Position numbers and translations under genes: made by a program. A stretch of 64,000 bases of DNA from Frateuria flava. Lineage in GTDB: Bacteria > Pseudomonadota > Gammaproteobacteria > Xanthomonadales > Rhodanobacteraceae. This document shows, in pieces, positions 42,974-52,892 of this stretch. Numbering within the stretch: the first letter of the stretch is position 1; each line of letters opens with the position of its first letter. The DNA lies in the NCBI RefSeq assembly GCF_017837635.1, contig NZ_JAGJRS010000010.1, positions 124,715 through 188,714 of the forward strand, read 5' to 3'. The notes under the pieces are model-generated. The model was not told the origin of the DNA. It saw only the letters and a list, made by a program, of their open reading frames with translations, and did no database searches.

Positions 42974-44722
42974 ATGAGCGGACGCAGAGACCAAAACGGC
43001 CGCGACGGGCGAGCCGAACCCACGCTGGGCGATCTGGGCGACCTGGACTCGCCGCGCCCGCGCGCGGACGATCCGGACGATCGCCTGCCGCCGATCTCCT
43101 TCCACACGCCACGCAGCACGCCGCCGGCGCGCCACCGGCGCGTGCGCCTGCGCACCTGGCACGTCGTGGCGCTGGTGGTGGTGCTGATCGTGGGCGCCGG
43201 TGTGTGGGCGATGCGCGAATACCAGAACAGCCTGCGCGACATGGTGCCGCGCACGGAACTCAACGACGTCCTGAGCCGCGCCGACAAGGCGTTGCAGGAC
43301 GGCCACCTGGACGGCACCGACGGCACCAGCGCGCGCGAGCTCTACCAGGGCGCGCGCGCGCTCGAACCGGACAACGACCGCGCCCGCGACGGCCTGCACC
43401 AGGTCGGCATGGCCGAGCTGTCGCGCGCCGACACCGCCTTTCGCGCCGGCCACCTGGACGAAGCGCAGCAGGATCTCACGGTCGCCCGCGAACTCCTTGG
43501 CGGCGGCAGCGACGTGGATCGGCTCGACCGCCTGATCAGGCAGGCACGCGGCGCCGCGCAGCCGGCCGACGACCTGGTCGAGCGCGCGCAGCAGGCGCTC
43601 AATGCCGGCAAGCTCACCGGCAAGGACGGCGCCGGCGCGCTGTACCAGCAGATGCTGGCCGCCGATCGCGATAACGCCGTTGCGCAGCACGGCCTGGACC
43701 AGGTCGGCGCCGCGCTGGCCGCGCAGGCGCGCGCGGCGCTCGCCCACGGTGACGCGACGACCGCCGCATCCACCATCGACCAGCTGGCCGCGCTGCTGCC
43801 CAGCTACGGCGACCTGCCGGCCCTGCGCGCCGCGCTCGCGCAGGCACAGCATCAGGACGACGGCGCGCTGCTGCAGGCCATCTCGCAGGGTCAGCAGGCG
43901 TTGCGCGACGGCCGCATCGCGGGCGCGGGCGACGACACCGCGCTGGCCCACTTCCAGGCCGCGCTCAAGCTGGACCCGAACAACGTGCAGGCGCGCGCGG
44001 GCCTGGGCCAGGTCGCCCAGGCACTGGTGGTGCAGGCCAACGCGGCGCTCGATGCCGACGACACCGAGCAGGCCTCGCGCCTGCTCGACCAGGCCGAGGC
44101 GCTGGCGCCCAAGTCCGCCGACCTCGCCGCCGCACGGGCGCGCCTGAACTCCAAGGCCCCGCATGCCCATCCGCCGGCCCCCACGCAACCGGCGGCCACG
44201 CAGCCGGCGCCGACCGCCGCGGCACCCGCGCAGCCCGCGCCCGAAGCCGCGGAGCCACCCCCGCCCCCGCCGCTGACCGCCGACCAGATCGAGCAGGTCG
44301 CCGAACTGGTGCGCCGCGCCCGCACCGCGGCCACGCAGGGCCAGATCATGCTGCCGCCGGGCGAGAGCGCGTACGACCTCTACCGCAACGCGCTGGCCAT
44401 CGACGGCAACAACCAGGCCGCGCTGCAGGGCCTGGAAGATCTGCCCAACCTGGTGGTGCAGCTGTTCAATCAGTCCCTCGCCAGCGGGAATCTGGACAAG
44501 GCCGGCGAACTGCTCGGCGCGCTGGGCGATCTGTCGCCGGGCGATTCCAACGAAAGCGTGCTGCGCGAGCGACTGGTCGATGCCTGGCTGGACCAGGCCG
44601 AGCAGCAGCTCGGCCGCGGCGATCGCGCCAACGCGGCGCAGTCGATCGAACAGGCGCGGCGGCTCGCCCCCTACCTGCCGCGCGTGAGCGAGCTTTCGCG
44701 CCGCCTGCAATCCGGCCACTGA
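42974..44722 (+). CDS. TPR-containing membrane-anchored protein
   Basis: This 582-residue protein has an N-terminal cytoplasmic acidic/Pro-rich tail (residues 1-60), one TM helix (about 63-84) and a periplasmic region. The periplasmic region holds repeated Ala-rich helical pairs of TPR type (FQAALKLDPNNVQARAGLGQV, YRNALAIDGNNQAALQGL) and a Pro/Ala linker near residues 395-435. The repeats suggest a scaffold for protein contacts at the inner membrane. No enzyme motif is seen. The next gene starts 11 bases downstream, so the two are probably co-transcribed. Confidence 0.75.
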   Translation: MSGRRDQNGRDGRAEPTLGDLGDLDSPRPRADDPDDRLPPISFHTPRSTPPARHRRVRLRTWHVVALVVVLIVGAGVWAMREYQNSLRDMVPRTELNDVLSRADKALQDGHLDGTDGTSARELYQGARALEPDNDRARDGLHQVGMAELSRADTAFRAGHLDEAQQDLTVARELLGGGSDVDRLDRLIRQARGAAQPADDLVERAQQALNAGKLTGKDGAGALYQQMLAADRDNAVAQHGLDQVGAALAAQARAALAHGDATTAASTIDQLAALLPSYGDLPALRAALAQAQHQDDGALLQAISQGQQALRDGRIAGAGDDTALAHFQAALKLDPNNVQARAGLGQVAQALVVQANAALDADDTEQASRLLDQAEALAPKSADLAAARARLNSKAPHAHPPAPTQPAATQPAPTAAAPAQPAPEAAEPPPPPPLTADQIEQVAELVRRARTAATQGQIMLPPGESAYDLYRNALAIDGNNQAALQGLEDLPNLVVQLFNQSLASGNLDKAGELLGALGDLSPGDSNESVLRERLVDAWLDQAEQQLGRGDRANAAQSIEQARRLAPYLPRVSELSRRLQSGH

Positions 44723-44733
44723 CCGGGGCGCGC

Positions 44734-45561
44734 ATGACTGTCGTGGTGTTCGGGGCCAGCGGCCAGATCGGCCATTTCCTGTTGCCGCGCCTGCGCGGGC
44801 GGGGCGAGCAGGTGATCGCAGTGAGCCGCGAGCCGCATGCCGACAGCGAGGGCGTGCGCTGGATGCGCGGTGGCCTGCCTGATGCGGTGCCGGCGCTTCC
44901 GCCCGTTTCCGCCATCGTCAGCTACGGTCCTCTGCAACCGTTCGCGCACTGGCTGGCCGCGGCGGCGCCGGCCGGCGCACCGCGCATCGTCGCCACCAGC
45001 TCGATGAGTGCGCAGAGCAAGGTCGACTCCGAAGTGGCGGCCGAGCGCGATATCGCGCGCCAGCTCAAGCAGGGCGAGCAGGAACTGATCGCCGCCTGCA
45101 CGGCACTGGGCTGCGGGTGGACGGTGTTGCGGCCCACGCTGGTCTACGGGGCAGGGCGCGACAAGAGCCTGACGCCGCTGGCCCATCGGGCGATCCGTAC
45201 GCGGGTCTTTCCGCGCCCCACCGGGGGCGGCCTGCGCCAGCCGGTGCACGGCGACGACATCGCGCTGGCCACGCTGGCCGCGATCGATCGTCCCGCCAAC
45301 CGCGTACTGATGCTCGGCGGTGGCGAGCGATTGCCGGCGGGCGAGATGTTTGCCCGCGTGCAGCGAAGCCTGCCGGTGGCGACGCTGCCGCTGCCCGTGC
45401 CGGCGTGGCTGCTGCGCCAGGCGCGCCACGTGATCCCGCGCCTGCGCGGTCCACTGGCGCGGCTGGCATCGGATCTGGTCGCCGACAACAGCGAGCTGGA
45501 ACGGCTGCTCGACGTGCATCCGCGGCCGTTCCGGCCGGATGCGGGATGTTGGTCGGGCTGA
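44734..45561 (+). CDS. NAD(P)-dependent epimerase/dehydratase-like protein
   Basis: This 275-residue Rossmann protein opens MTVVVFGASGQIGHFLLPRL, the GxSGxxG nucleotide site of extended SDR/NmrA-like enzymes. SSMSAQSK, in the position of the catalytic Ser region, and VLRPTLVYGAGRDKSL and a QPVHGDDIALA block fit the NAD-dependent epimerase family, but the classical YxxxK pair is not evident. The substrate is unknown. It follows the TPR gene by 11 bases and is followed by repeats. Confidence 0.75.
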   Translation: MTVVVFGASGQIGHFLLPRLRGRGEQVIAVSREPHADSEGVRWMRGGLPDAVPALPPVSAIVSYGPLQPFAHWLAAAAPAGAPRIVATSSMSAQSKVDSEVAAERDIARQLKQGEQELIAACTALGCGWTVLRPTLVYGAGRDKSLTPLAHRAIRTRVFPRPTGGGLRQPVHGDDIALATLAAIDRPANRVLMLGGGERLPAGEMFARVQRSLPVATLPLPVPAWLLRQARHVIPRLRGPLARLASDLVADNSELERLLDVHPRPFRPDAGCWSG

Positions 45562-46070
45562 GGTGTCCCTCGCAGAAAGCCGCACAGAGCCCCTGCTCCT
45601 GCTGCGCGAAGGAAATGACCCGTCGTGCAGGGGACGGGAAAGCCGTTTGGCAGGCCCCAGGCATCCGGTCCAAAAGCGCCCCCATCCGCCTGTCGGCACC
45701 TTCCCCCGCGTTCGCGGGGGAAGGTTCGGAACGCGTTCCGGCTTTGATCTCTTTCCCGCCACGAGGGAAGGATCGGAACAGGCGATGCGGCTTCGATCTT
45801 TCCCCGCCGCGGGGAACGCCCGGAAGCGGGCGTTGCGGGTCTTGATCCTTCCCCCGCCGCGCGGGGGAAGGTGCCCGAAGGGCGGATGGGGGAAGTCTTG
45901 CCGATAGCCACCCTCCCTTCGCGCAACCATCGCACGCCATGGCGCGGCCACAACCGCGCCACCGGCCTGCCACGAACCGCCCTTGACGTTCAGATGCGCG
46001 CCGGGTGGCACGCCCTATCATCGGAGCCCACCTTGGATCCCGGTTCCCGACTTTGGCACTGATCTCTCGC
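45562..46070. repeat. Family-B repeats before mrcB
   Basis: Hairpin copies at about 45683-45725 (CCTTCCCCCGCG/CGCGGGGGAAGG) and about 45847-45895. Between them are more diverged CGGGGAA-type pieces. The final about 170 bases before 46071 should carry the mrcB promoter; nothing distinct is seen. Confidence 0.65.
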
Positions 46071-48374
46071 ATGGGCGCGTTCGCGCGCCACAGCTGGCGC
46101 TGGCTGCGCATCCCGTTCTGGGTGGCGCTCGGCCTGGGGCTGGGCTTCGTGCTGCCGTACACGCTGATCCTCAACAAGCGCGTGCAGGACCGCTTCAACG
46201 ACCTGGTATTCGCCGTGCCCACGCGCGTGTACGCACGTCCGCTCACGCTGGCCCCCGGCGTGCCGATGTCGCCGTCCGCGCTGGAGCTGGAGCTGACCTT
46301 CGCCGGCTACAGCCACGATGGCGCAGGCAAGGTGCCCGGCACCTGGACGCGCAACGGCAGCCGCTACGTGATCTCCTCGCGCGGCTACGCCGGCCCGGAT
46401 GGCGGCGAGCTGCCCAAGCGCATCCGCGTGACGCTCGGCCTTGGCCAGGTCGAGTCGCTGGCCGAGGCGGGCAGTGGCGAGGCGATCAAGCTCGCCCACC
46501 TGGACCCGGCGCGCATCGCCACCGTCTATGGCGCACAGCAGGAAGAGCGCCGCATCGTGCGCCTGGCCGACGTGCCGCCGCTGCTGGTGACCGGCCTGCA
46601 GGCGGTCGAGGACCGCGACTTCAAGCACCACATCGGCCTGGACTTCAGTGCGATCCTGCGCGCCGCCTTCGCCAACCTGCGCGCCGGCCATACCGTGCAG
46701 GGCGGCTCCACGCTGACCCAGCAGCTGGTGCGCAACCTGTTCCTGGACCGCAGCCAGAACCTGGTGCGCAAGTTCAACGAGGCGCTGCTCTCGCTGCTGA
46801 TCGAGGCGCACTACTCCAAGGACCGCATCCTGGAGGCGTACATCAACGAGGTGTTCCTCGGCCAGCAGGGCAACCAGGCGGTGCACGGCTTCGCCGCGGG
46901 CGCGGAGTTCTACTTCGGCCGCCGGCTGGAGGACCTGCGTCCGCAGGAGATCGCGCTGCTGGTCGGCATGGTCAAGGGCCCGAGCTATTACGACCCGCGC
47001 CGCTACCCCAAGCGTGCGCTGTCGCGGCGCAATCTGGTGCTGAAGGAATTCTTCGACACCGGCCTGCTCGACGCCGGCCAGGTCAACGCCGCGCAGGCCG
47101 CGCCCCTGGACATCGCGCCGAACGCGCAGCTGCCGCACAACCGCTTCCCGGCCTTCATGCAGCTGGTGCGCGCGCAGATCACCAACGATTTCGACGACGA
47201 CATGCTGCGCAAGGGCAACCTGTCGATCTTCACCACGCTCGATCCGGCCGCGCAGCTCTACGCCGAGCAGGCGATCACCACGGCCATCAAGAACATGGGC
47301 AAGCGCGGTGACAAGGTGCAGGCGGCGGGCGTCGTCACCGACACCGATACCGGCAGCGTGCTGGCGGTGGTCGGTAGCAAGACGCCGGGCGATCCGGGTT
47401 TCAACCGCGCGCTCGACGCGCGCCGGCCGATCGGCTCGCTGGTCAAGCCGTTCGTCTACCTGGTCGCGCTGACCGATCCGGCACAGTGGACCCTGGGCAC
47501 GCCGCTGGACGACTCGCCGATCATGCTGCGCCAGCCCAACGGCAAGACCTGGATGCCGCAGAACGACGACAACCAGTCGCACGGCTTCGTGCCGATGGTC
47601 GACGCGCTGGCGCACTCGTGGAACCTGGCGACCATCCACCTGGGCCTCGCCGTCGGCGTGCAGCGGGTCAAGGCGTTCCTCGAATCGTTCGGCTTCACCG
47701 ATATCAACCCGAGCCCGTCGATGCTGATCGGCGCGGTGGACATGTCACCGTTCCAGGTCGCGCAGCTGTACGAATATCTGGCCGCCGACGGCCATGCGCT
47801 GCCGCTGCTGGCGGTGCGCGGCGTGGTCGACGGCACCGGACATACGGTCAAGCGCTACGAGGTCGAGGGCGGCAAGGGCGAGTACCAGGAAGCGGTGCGG
47901 CTGGTCACCTGGGCGATGCAGCAGGTGGCCGAGTACGGCACCGCGCACAGCCTGGGCGATTCCTCGCTGGCCTGGCTCAACGCCGCCGGCAAGACCGGCA
48001 CCAGCAACGACATGCGCGACAGCTGGTTCGCCGGCTTCACCGCCGACCGCCTGGCCGTGTTCTGGATGGGCCGCGACGACAACAAGCCGACCGGCCTGTT
48101 CGGTGCCACCGGCGGCCTGCGCGCCTGGCAGGACCTGTTCCGCCACCTGCCGACGCGCCCGCTCCCGGCGCAGCCGGGCGAGGGCCTGGAAATGGCCTGG
48201 ATCGACCCGACCAACGGCAAGCCGACGCAGCCCGAATGCGAGGGCGCGCGCCAGTTCCCGGTTGTTGCGGGCTCGCTGCCGGCCGATACCGAAGGCTGCT
48301 TCTGGCAGCGCGTCGGCGACTTCTTCGGCAGCGACGGCAGTACGCCGGCGCCGGCCGCCTCCACGCTTCAATAG
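46071..48374 (+). CDS. mrcB: Penicillin-binding protein 1B
   Basis: This 767-residue bifunctional peptidoglycan synthase is anchored by one N-terminal TM helix (about residues 12-33). The glycosyltransferase (GT51) domain shows EDRDF with catalytic Glu180 and GGSTLTQQLVRNLF. The transpeptidase domain has S456-L-V-K459, S516-W-N518 and K641-T-G, the full active-site triad of motifs. It polymerises lipid II and crosslinks it. ATG at 46071 is chosen as the start before the TM segment. The next gene, 9 bases downstream, is a lipoprotein that may be an accessory factor. Confidence 0.94.
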   Translation: MGAFARHSWRWLRIPFWVALGLGLGFVLPYTLILNKRVQDRFNDLVFAVPTRVYARPLTLAPGVPMSPSALELELTFAGYSHDGAGKVPGTWTRNGSRYVISSRGYAGPDGGELPKRIRVTLGLGQVESLAEAGSGEAIKLAHLDPARIATVYGAQQEERRIVRLADVPPLLVTGLQAVEDRDFKHHIGLDFSAILRAAFANLRAGHTVQGGSTLTQQLVRNLFLDRSQNLVRKFNEALLSLLIEAHYSKDRILEAYINEVFLGQQGNQAVHGFAAGAEFYFGRRLEDLRPQEIALLVGMVKGPSYYDPRRYPKRALSRRNLVLKEFFDTGLLDAGQVNAAQAAPLDIAPNAQLPHNRFPAFMQLVRAQITNDFDDDMLRKGNLSIFTTLDPAAQLYAEQAITTAIKNMGKRGDKVQAAGVVTDTDTGSVLAVVGSKTPGDPGFNRALDARRPIGSLVKPFVYLVALTDPAQWTLGTPLDDSPIMLRQPNGKTWMPQNDDNQSHGFVPMVDALAHSWNLATIHLGLAVGVQRVKAFLESFGFTDINPSPSMLIGAVDMSPFQVAQLYEYLAADGHALPLLAVRGVVDGTGHTVKRYEVEGGKGEYQEAVRLVTWAMQQVAEYGTAHSLGDSSLAWLNAAGKTGTSNDMRDSWFAGFTADRLAVFWMGRDDNKPTGLFGATGGLRAWQDLFRHLPTRPLPAQPGEGLEMAWIDPTNGKPTQPECEGARQFPVVAGSLPADTEGCFWQRVGDFFGSDGSTPAPAASTLQ

Positions 48375-48383
48375 AGACCTTCG

Positions 48384-48905
48384 ATGTTCCCCGTGTCACG
48401 TGTTCGCCTGGGTTCCACTGCCTTCGCCGCCTTGCTGCTTGCCGGGTGCTTTAGCGTTCCGCCACAGGAAGAAAAGCCGGTCATGCCCGCGCATGACATG
48501 ATCGCGGCGATCCGCGCTGCCGGCGCGCGCGAGCAATCGGTCATCGACGTGGCGCCGCTGCGCGATCCCGGCGTCACGGCCTGGCAGGATGCCGCCCAGG
48601 CGGACGAACGTGCCGGTCGTTACACCGACGCGGCGGCCAAGCTCGACGAGGCGCTCAAGCTCAACCCGGACTCGCCCGACCTGCTGCAGGACCGCGCCGA
48701 AGTCGCCATCCGCCTGCACGACTACGCCACCGCCGAGCGGCTCGCCCGCCGCTCCTGGTCGCTGGGCCCGCAACTGGGCCCGCTGTGCGCGCGCAACTGG
48801 CAGACCATCGCGGAGATGCGCCTGCAGGCCGGCGACGAAGCCGGCGTGGCGGCGGCCCGCAAGGGCGTGAAGGACTGTCACAAGGAAGGCGTCCCGCGGT
48901 ACTAG
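48384..48905 (+). CDS. TPR lipoprotein, possible PBP1b partner
   Basis: This 173-residue protein has a lipoprotein signal with lipobox LLAGC (Cys at residue 22). TPR-like helical repeats follow in the mature part (AADERAGRYTDAAAKLDEALKLNPDSPDLLQDR and similar). It starts nine bases after the mrcB stop, so the two are probably co-transcribed. Gammaproteobacteria use outer-membrane lipoproteins such as LpoB or the TPR protein LpoP to stimulate PBP1b; this gene has the location and build of an LpoP-type activator. That assignment is inference. Confidence 0.75.
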   Translation: MFPVSRVRLGSTAFAALLLAGCFSVPPQEEKPVMPAHDMIAAIRAAGAREQSVIDVAPLRDPGVTAWQDAAQADERAGRYTDAAAKLDEALKLNPDSPDLLQDRAEVAIRLHDYATAERLARRSWSLGPQLGPLCARNWQTIAEMRLQAGDEAGVAAARKGVKDCHKEGVPRY

Positions 48906-49399
48906 GGTCTGGCTCCCTCTCCCCTTCGGGGAGAGGGCTGGGGTGAGGGGCCGGGGCTCGCGAAACGCCGGCTCGTGCGATGGCACGACTGCTCCAAGGC
49001 GGCTCGGAGCAATTCCCCGTAAGCGCGCCCCCTCACCCCAACCCTCTCCACGAGGGGGAGAGGGAACAAGTAGCCCCGTTCAAAGTGCCGCCTTCAGCAA
49101 CAGCACGATCCGCGGTACTAGGTTCTGGCTCCGCTGGGGTGAGGGGCCGGGGCTCGCGAAAACGCCGGCTCGTGCGATGGCATGACTGCTCCAAGGCGGC
49201 GCGGGGCAATTCCCCGCAAGCGCGTCCCCTCACCCCAACCCTCTCCCCGTGGGGGAGAGGGAGCAAGTAGCCCCGTTCAAAGTGCCGCCTTCAGCAACCG
49301 ATGCCCATCCTGCCGCTCCCGGTTGAAGTGCCGCCATCGTGCGCCGGCGAAAGGGCGCTCGCCAGTGCGTCCGCGCAGCGGCTCGGCGATACTTGCGCG
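48906..49399. repeat. Family-A repeats between the TPR lipoprotein and the DinG-type helicase
   Basis: Copies at about 48914-48955, 49026-49062 and 49227-49262 plus a partial at 49130-49150. A segment of about 200 bases (CGAAACGCCGGCTCGTGCGATGGC... and the following repeat) is itself duplicated at about 48958 and 49157. No gene seen. Confidence 0.75.
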
Positions 49400-51346
49400 A
49401 TGACCGATCACGACGACATCGGCGCGCTGCTCGGCGCCGACGGCCCGTTTGCCCGCGAGCTGCCCAACTTCGCCCCGCGACTGGCGCAGCAGGCGATGGC
49501 GCGCTCGGTCGCCGAGGCCATCGCCAACCGCGACACGCTCATCGCCGAGGCCGGCACCGGCACCGGAAAGACCTATGCCTACCTGGTGCCGGCGCTTCTC
49601 TCGGGCGAGCGCGTGATCGTCTCCACCGGCACCAAGGCGCTGCAGGACCAGCTCTACTTCCGCGACCTGCCGAAGGTCCGCGCGGTCCTCGGCACGCGCG
49701 GCAAGGCCGCGTTGCTCAAGGGCCGCGCGAACTACCTGTGCCTGTACCGGCTCGACCAGACCGTGCGCGAGGGCAGCACGTTCGAGCGCACGGAAGCCTC
49801 GCAGCTGGCGGCGATCCGCGCCTGGTCGGCGCGTACCCGCGCGGGCGACCGCATGGAACTGGCCGAGGTGCCGGAAGAGTCGCCGCTGTGGCCGCGGGTG
49901 ACCTCCACGCCGGAGAACTGCCTGGGTGTGGAGTGTCCGTTCTTCGACGACTGCCACGTGGTGAAGGCACGCCGCGAAGCGCTGGAAGCGGACCTGGTGG
50001 TGGTCAACCACCACTTGCTGTTCGCCGACCTGGCGCTCAAGCAGGAAGGCTTCGGCGAGATCCTGCCTGGCGCCGGCGCCTTCATCCTGGACGAGGCGCA
50101 CCAGGTGCCGGAACTGGCCGGCCAGTTCTTCTCCCAGAGCGTGAGCGCGCGCCAGCTCGCCGACCTGGCCAACGACGCCCTGCGCGAATGCAACGGCGTC
50201 ACCGGCGCGATCGGCCTGCTGCTGGAACCGGTCGAAGCCCTGCAGGGCGCGTTGCGCCGCCTGCGCCTGGCGATGGATGCGCTGCCCACGCGCGGGCCGT
50301 TCCAGCAACTGGACGCGCTGGCCACCGTGCACGAAGGCCTGCAGGATCTGGGCGAACTGCTCGCCGCCTTCACCGACCTGCTCGCCTCGCAGGCCGAGCG
50401 CTCGCGCGGCCTGGCCAACGTGCACGAGCGTGCCGCCGCGCTTGCCGAACGACTGGACCGCATCGTCGAAGGCGGCGGCGCTGAAGACGTGCGCTGGTAC
50501 GAACTGTTCCCGCGCGGTTTCGCCCTGCACGCCACGCCGCTGGACCTGGCCGCGCCGTTGCGTGCCATGCGCGAGCGCACCGGCGCGGCGTGGATCCACA
50601 CCTCCGCCACGCTCTCGGTCGCCGGCAGTTTCGATCACTTCGCGCGCCAGCTCGGCCTGGACGATCCCCAGGCGCTGCACCTGGACAGCCCGTTCGACTA
50701 CGCCAGACAGGCGCTGTGCTATCTCCCCGCGGGCCTGCCCGATCCGAACATGGTCGACAGGAGCGGCCGCGACCACACCGAGTGCGTGATCGACGCCGCG
50801 TTGCCCGTGCTCGAAGCCTCGCACGGCCGCGCTTTCCTGCTGTTCACCTCGCACCGGGCGTTGCGCCGCGCGGCCGAACTGCTCGCCGATCGCGTGCCGT
50901 GGCCGCTGTTCGTGCAGGGCAGCGCGCCGCGCCACCAGTTGCTGGAGGACTTCCGCGCCAGCGGCCACGGCGTGCTGCTGGGCGCCGCCAGTTTCTGGGA
51001 AGGCGTCGACGTCGTCGGTGAAGCCTTGAGCGTCGTGGTGATCGACAAACTCCCATTCGCCGCGCCGGACGACCCGGTGCTGCAGGCGCGCCTGGATGCG
51101 CTGGAGCAGTCAGGCATCAACCCGTTCATGGGCTGGCAGGTGCCCGCCGCCGCGATCGCCCTGAAGCAGGGCGCCGGCCGCCTGATCCGCGACGTGCACG
51201 ACCGCGGCGTGCTGATGCTGTGCGACCCCCGCCTGACCAGCAAAGGCTACGGCCGCCTGTTCCTGGCCAGCCTGCCGCCGATGCCGCGCACGCGCGAGCT
51301 GGGCGACGTGCAGGCGTTCTTCCGCGACGCCGCGCGCCCCTTGTAG
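49400..51346 (+). CDS. DinG/YoaA-type XPD-like DNA helicase
   Basis: This 648-residue superfamily 2 helicase starts at ATG 49400. Walker A EAGTGTGKTYAYL, DEAH motif ILDEAHQVPE and motif VI-like QGAGRLIRD are visible. Four Cys for a [4Fe-4S] cluster lie between motifs I and II (NYLCLYR, ENCLGVECPFFDDC), as in XPD/DinG. It matches YoaA more closely than the exonuclease-bearing DinG of Gram-positives. The role is in DNA repair and replication-conflict resolution, 5'-3' unwinding in the family. Its TAG stop lies inside a family-C inverted repeat. Confidence 0.9.
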   Translation: MTDHDDIGALLGADGPFARELPNFAPRLAQQAMARSVAEAIANRDTLIAEAGTGTGKTYAYLVPALLSGERVIVSTGTKALQDQLYFRDLPKVRAVLGTRGKAALLKGRANYLCLYRLDQTVREGSTFERTEASQLAAIRAWSARTRAGDRMELAEVPEESPLWPRVTSTPENCLGVECPFFDDCHVVKARREALEADLVVVNHHLLFADLALKQEGFGEILPGAGAFILDEAHQVPELAGQFFSQSVSARQLADLANDALRECNGVTGAIGLLLEPVEALQGALRRLRLAMDALPTRGPFQQLDALATVHEGLQDLGELLAAFTDLLASQAERSRGLANVHERAAALAERLDRIVEGGGAEDVRWYELFPRGFALHATPLDLAAPLRAMRERTGAAWIHTSATLSVAGSFDHFARQLGLDDPQALHLDSPFDYARQALCYLPAGLPDPNMVDRSGRDHTECVIDAALPVLEASHGRAFLLFTSHRALRRAAELLADRVPWPLFVQGSAPRHQLLEDFRASGHGVLLGAASFWEGVDVVGEALSVVVIDKLPFAAPDDPVLQARLDALEQSGINPFMGWQVPAAAIALKQGAGRLIRDVHDRGVLMLCDPRLTSKGYGRLFLASLPPMPRTRELGDVQAFFRDAARPL

Positions 51347-51425
51347 GAGCGCACCCTGTGCGCGACCGACGGCGTCAAGCCGCCGGGTGTTCGGCATGGC
51401 GGTCGCGCACAGGGTGCGCTCCTAC
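51343..51425. repeat. Complete family-C inverted repeat
   Basis: Two perfect 26-base arms (51343-51368 and 51400-51425, beginning GTAGGAGCGCACCCTG) enclose a 31-base loop. This is a REP-like element of the type common in Xanthomonadales and pseudomonads. It supplies the stop codon of the helicase gene. Confidence 0.9.
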
Positions 51426-51530
51426 GGGGCAGCGCGTCGCATGGCTGGTCCGCCGCGCCGTGGTGGCGCACTATCCGGCCAAGCGCCTGGGGCGGCCGCA
51501 CCCGCGGCCGACGGCGAACGGGGAGTGGTC

Positions 51531-51899
51531 ATGGCCAAGGTCATCGGACTGGGTGGGATCTTCTTCAAGTCGCGCGATCCGGCCGCGCTGACCGCGTGGT
51601 ATGCGCGGCACCTGGGCATGGAACCGGAGGCCTGGGGCGGCGTGCGTTTCCAGGAAGATGCCTCGCGCCCGGGCTATCTGCTGTGGACGCCGTTTCCGGC
51701 CGATACCACTTACTTCCAGCCGAGCCAGCAGGCCTACATGGTCAACTTCCGCGTCGACGACCTGGCCGGTTTGCTGGAGCGGCTGCGCGCCGAGGGCGTC
51801 GAGGTGGACGAGCGCGTGGATCAGAGCGAGTTCGGTGCGTTCGGCTGGATCATGGACCCCGAGGGCAACCGCATCGAACTCTGGCAGCCGCCCGCTTAG
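51531..51899 (+). CDS. VOC (glyoxalase/bleomycin resistance-like) family protein
   Basis: This 122-residue protein from ATG 51531 has the paired beta-alpha-beta-beta-beta modules of the vicinal oxygen chelate fold: GGIFFKSRDPAALTAWYARHLGM at the N-terminus and FGWIMDPEGNRIELWQPP at the C-terminus. The conserved metal-type Glu in NRIELW is present. Members include glyoxalase I, dioxygenases and drug-binding proteins; this one has no assigned substrate. It overlaps by four bases, tail to tail, with an AraC regulator. Confidence 0.88.
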   Translation: MAKVIGLGGIFFKSRDPAALTAWYARHLGMEPEAWGGVRFQEDASRPGYLLWTPFPADTTYFQPSQQAYMVNFRVDDLAGLLERLRAEGVEVDERVDQSEFGAFGWIMDPEGNRIELWQPPA

Positions 51900-52750
51900 G
51901 CCGGGTTCGCCGCCGCAGCGCTCGTGCGGCCGCGACCCTGCGGCGGCGCCGCGTCTTCGGGGACCAGCATCGTCGGCGCCAGGCCGAACATGCGCCGGCA
52001 GGTGCGGCTCAGGTGCGCCGAATCGGCAAAGCCGGCCTGTTGCGCGGCGTCAGTCCATGAGCCGCCGGAAAGGCCGCGCGCCACCGCAAAGCCCACCCGC
52101 GCCCACAGCAGGTAGGCGCGAAAGGAAATGCCGGTCTGCGCCACGAACAGATGCCGGAAACGGCTCGGCGACAGATGCGCCAGCGCGGCCGCCTGCGCGA
52201 GCGTGAGCTCGGCACCGGGCTGGTCCCGCACACGCTCCAGCACCGTGGCGATGCGCCGGTCGACCGCTTGCGGCCCCGCGGGCGTGGCGGCCAGATGTTC
52301 GACCACGCGCTGCGCGGCCGCGATCAGCGCCTGATCGGTCCCGCGCGTCTCGAACACCGCATGCAGCGCGGCGGCGAGCGTGGCCAGACCCTCGTCGGCA
52401 AGCAGGCTGACGTCGCGGTTTCCATAACGGGCGAGCAGGGCGCGTCCGGCCAGTGTTTCGGGCTCGACGAACACCATCGCCACCGGCTGGCCGCAACCAT
52501 CAAAGACGTGTCCACGATCGGGCATCACGATGGCCGCAAGGGTTTCGTGCCATGCCCCTTCGCTCGCGCCGCGGATGCGGATCGGCTGCGTCGCGGCAAG
52601 CGTGATCTGGATGGCATGGTGGCTGTGCGGCTGCACCTGGCCGGTGTCGCGCCCGACCCAGACGCTCGCGCCCTTCCACAGCAAGACACGGCCGACGCCG
52701 CCTGCACCGCGACGGGCGTCGGCCGGGCTGGCAACCAGGGTTGGCGACAT
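51896..52750 (-). CDS. AraC family transcriptional regulator
   Basis: This 284-residue regulator starts at ATG 52750. It has an N-terminal cupin-like sensing domain (with HSHHAIQITLA) and a C-terminal AraC double helix-turn-helix (about residues 180-270, LTLAQAAALAHLSPSRFRHLF and AAQQAGFADSAHLSRTCRRMFG). It is convergent with the VOC gene and overlaps its stop by four bases. The ligand and targets are unknown. Its promoter lies before 52750, next to the Cys-rich gene. Confidence 0.9.
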   Translation of the reverse strand: MSPTLVASPADARRGAGGVGRVLLWKGASVWVGRDTGQVQPHSHHAIQITLAATQPIRIRGASEGAWHETLAAIVMPDRGHVFDGCGQPVAMVFVEPETLAGRALLARYGNRDVSLLADEGLATLAAALHAVFETRGTDQALIAAAQRVVEHLAATPAGPQAVDRRIATVLERVRDQPGAELTLAQAAALAHLSPSRFRHLFVAQTGISFRAYLLWARVGFAVARGLSGGSWTDAAQQAGFADSAHLSRTCRRMFGLAPTMLVPEDAAPPQGRGRTSAAAANPA

Positions 52751-52892
52751 TGCGAGCCTCCGCGTGGGCACGGGAACGTTGCGAAGGTTAGCCCTTCAGT
52801 TCAAGCGGCGGGTAGGGGCGCGCCGGACAATGCCCCCACGGATCGATCTCCGTACCCCTACCCACGTACCCTACCCAACGAGGACATCACCG

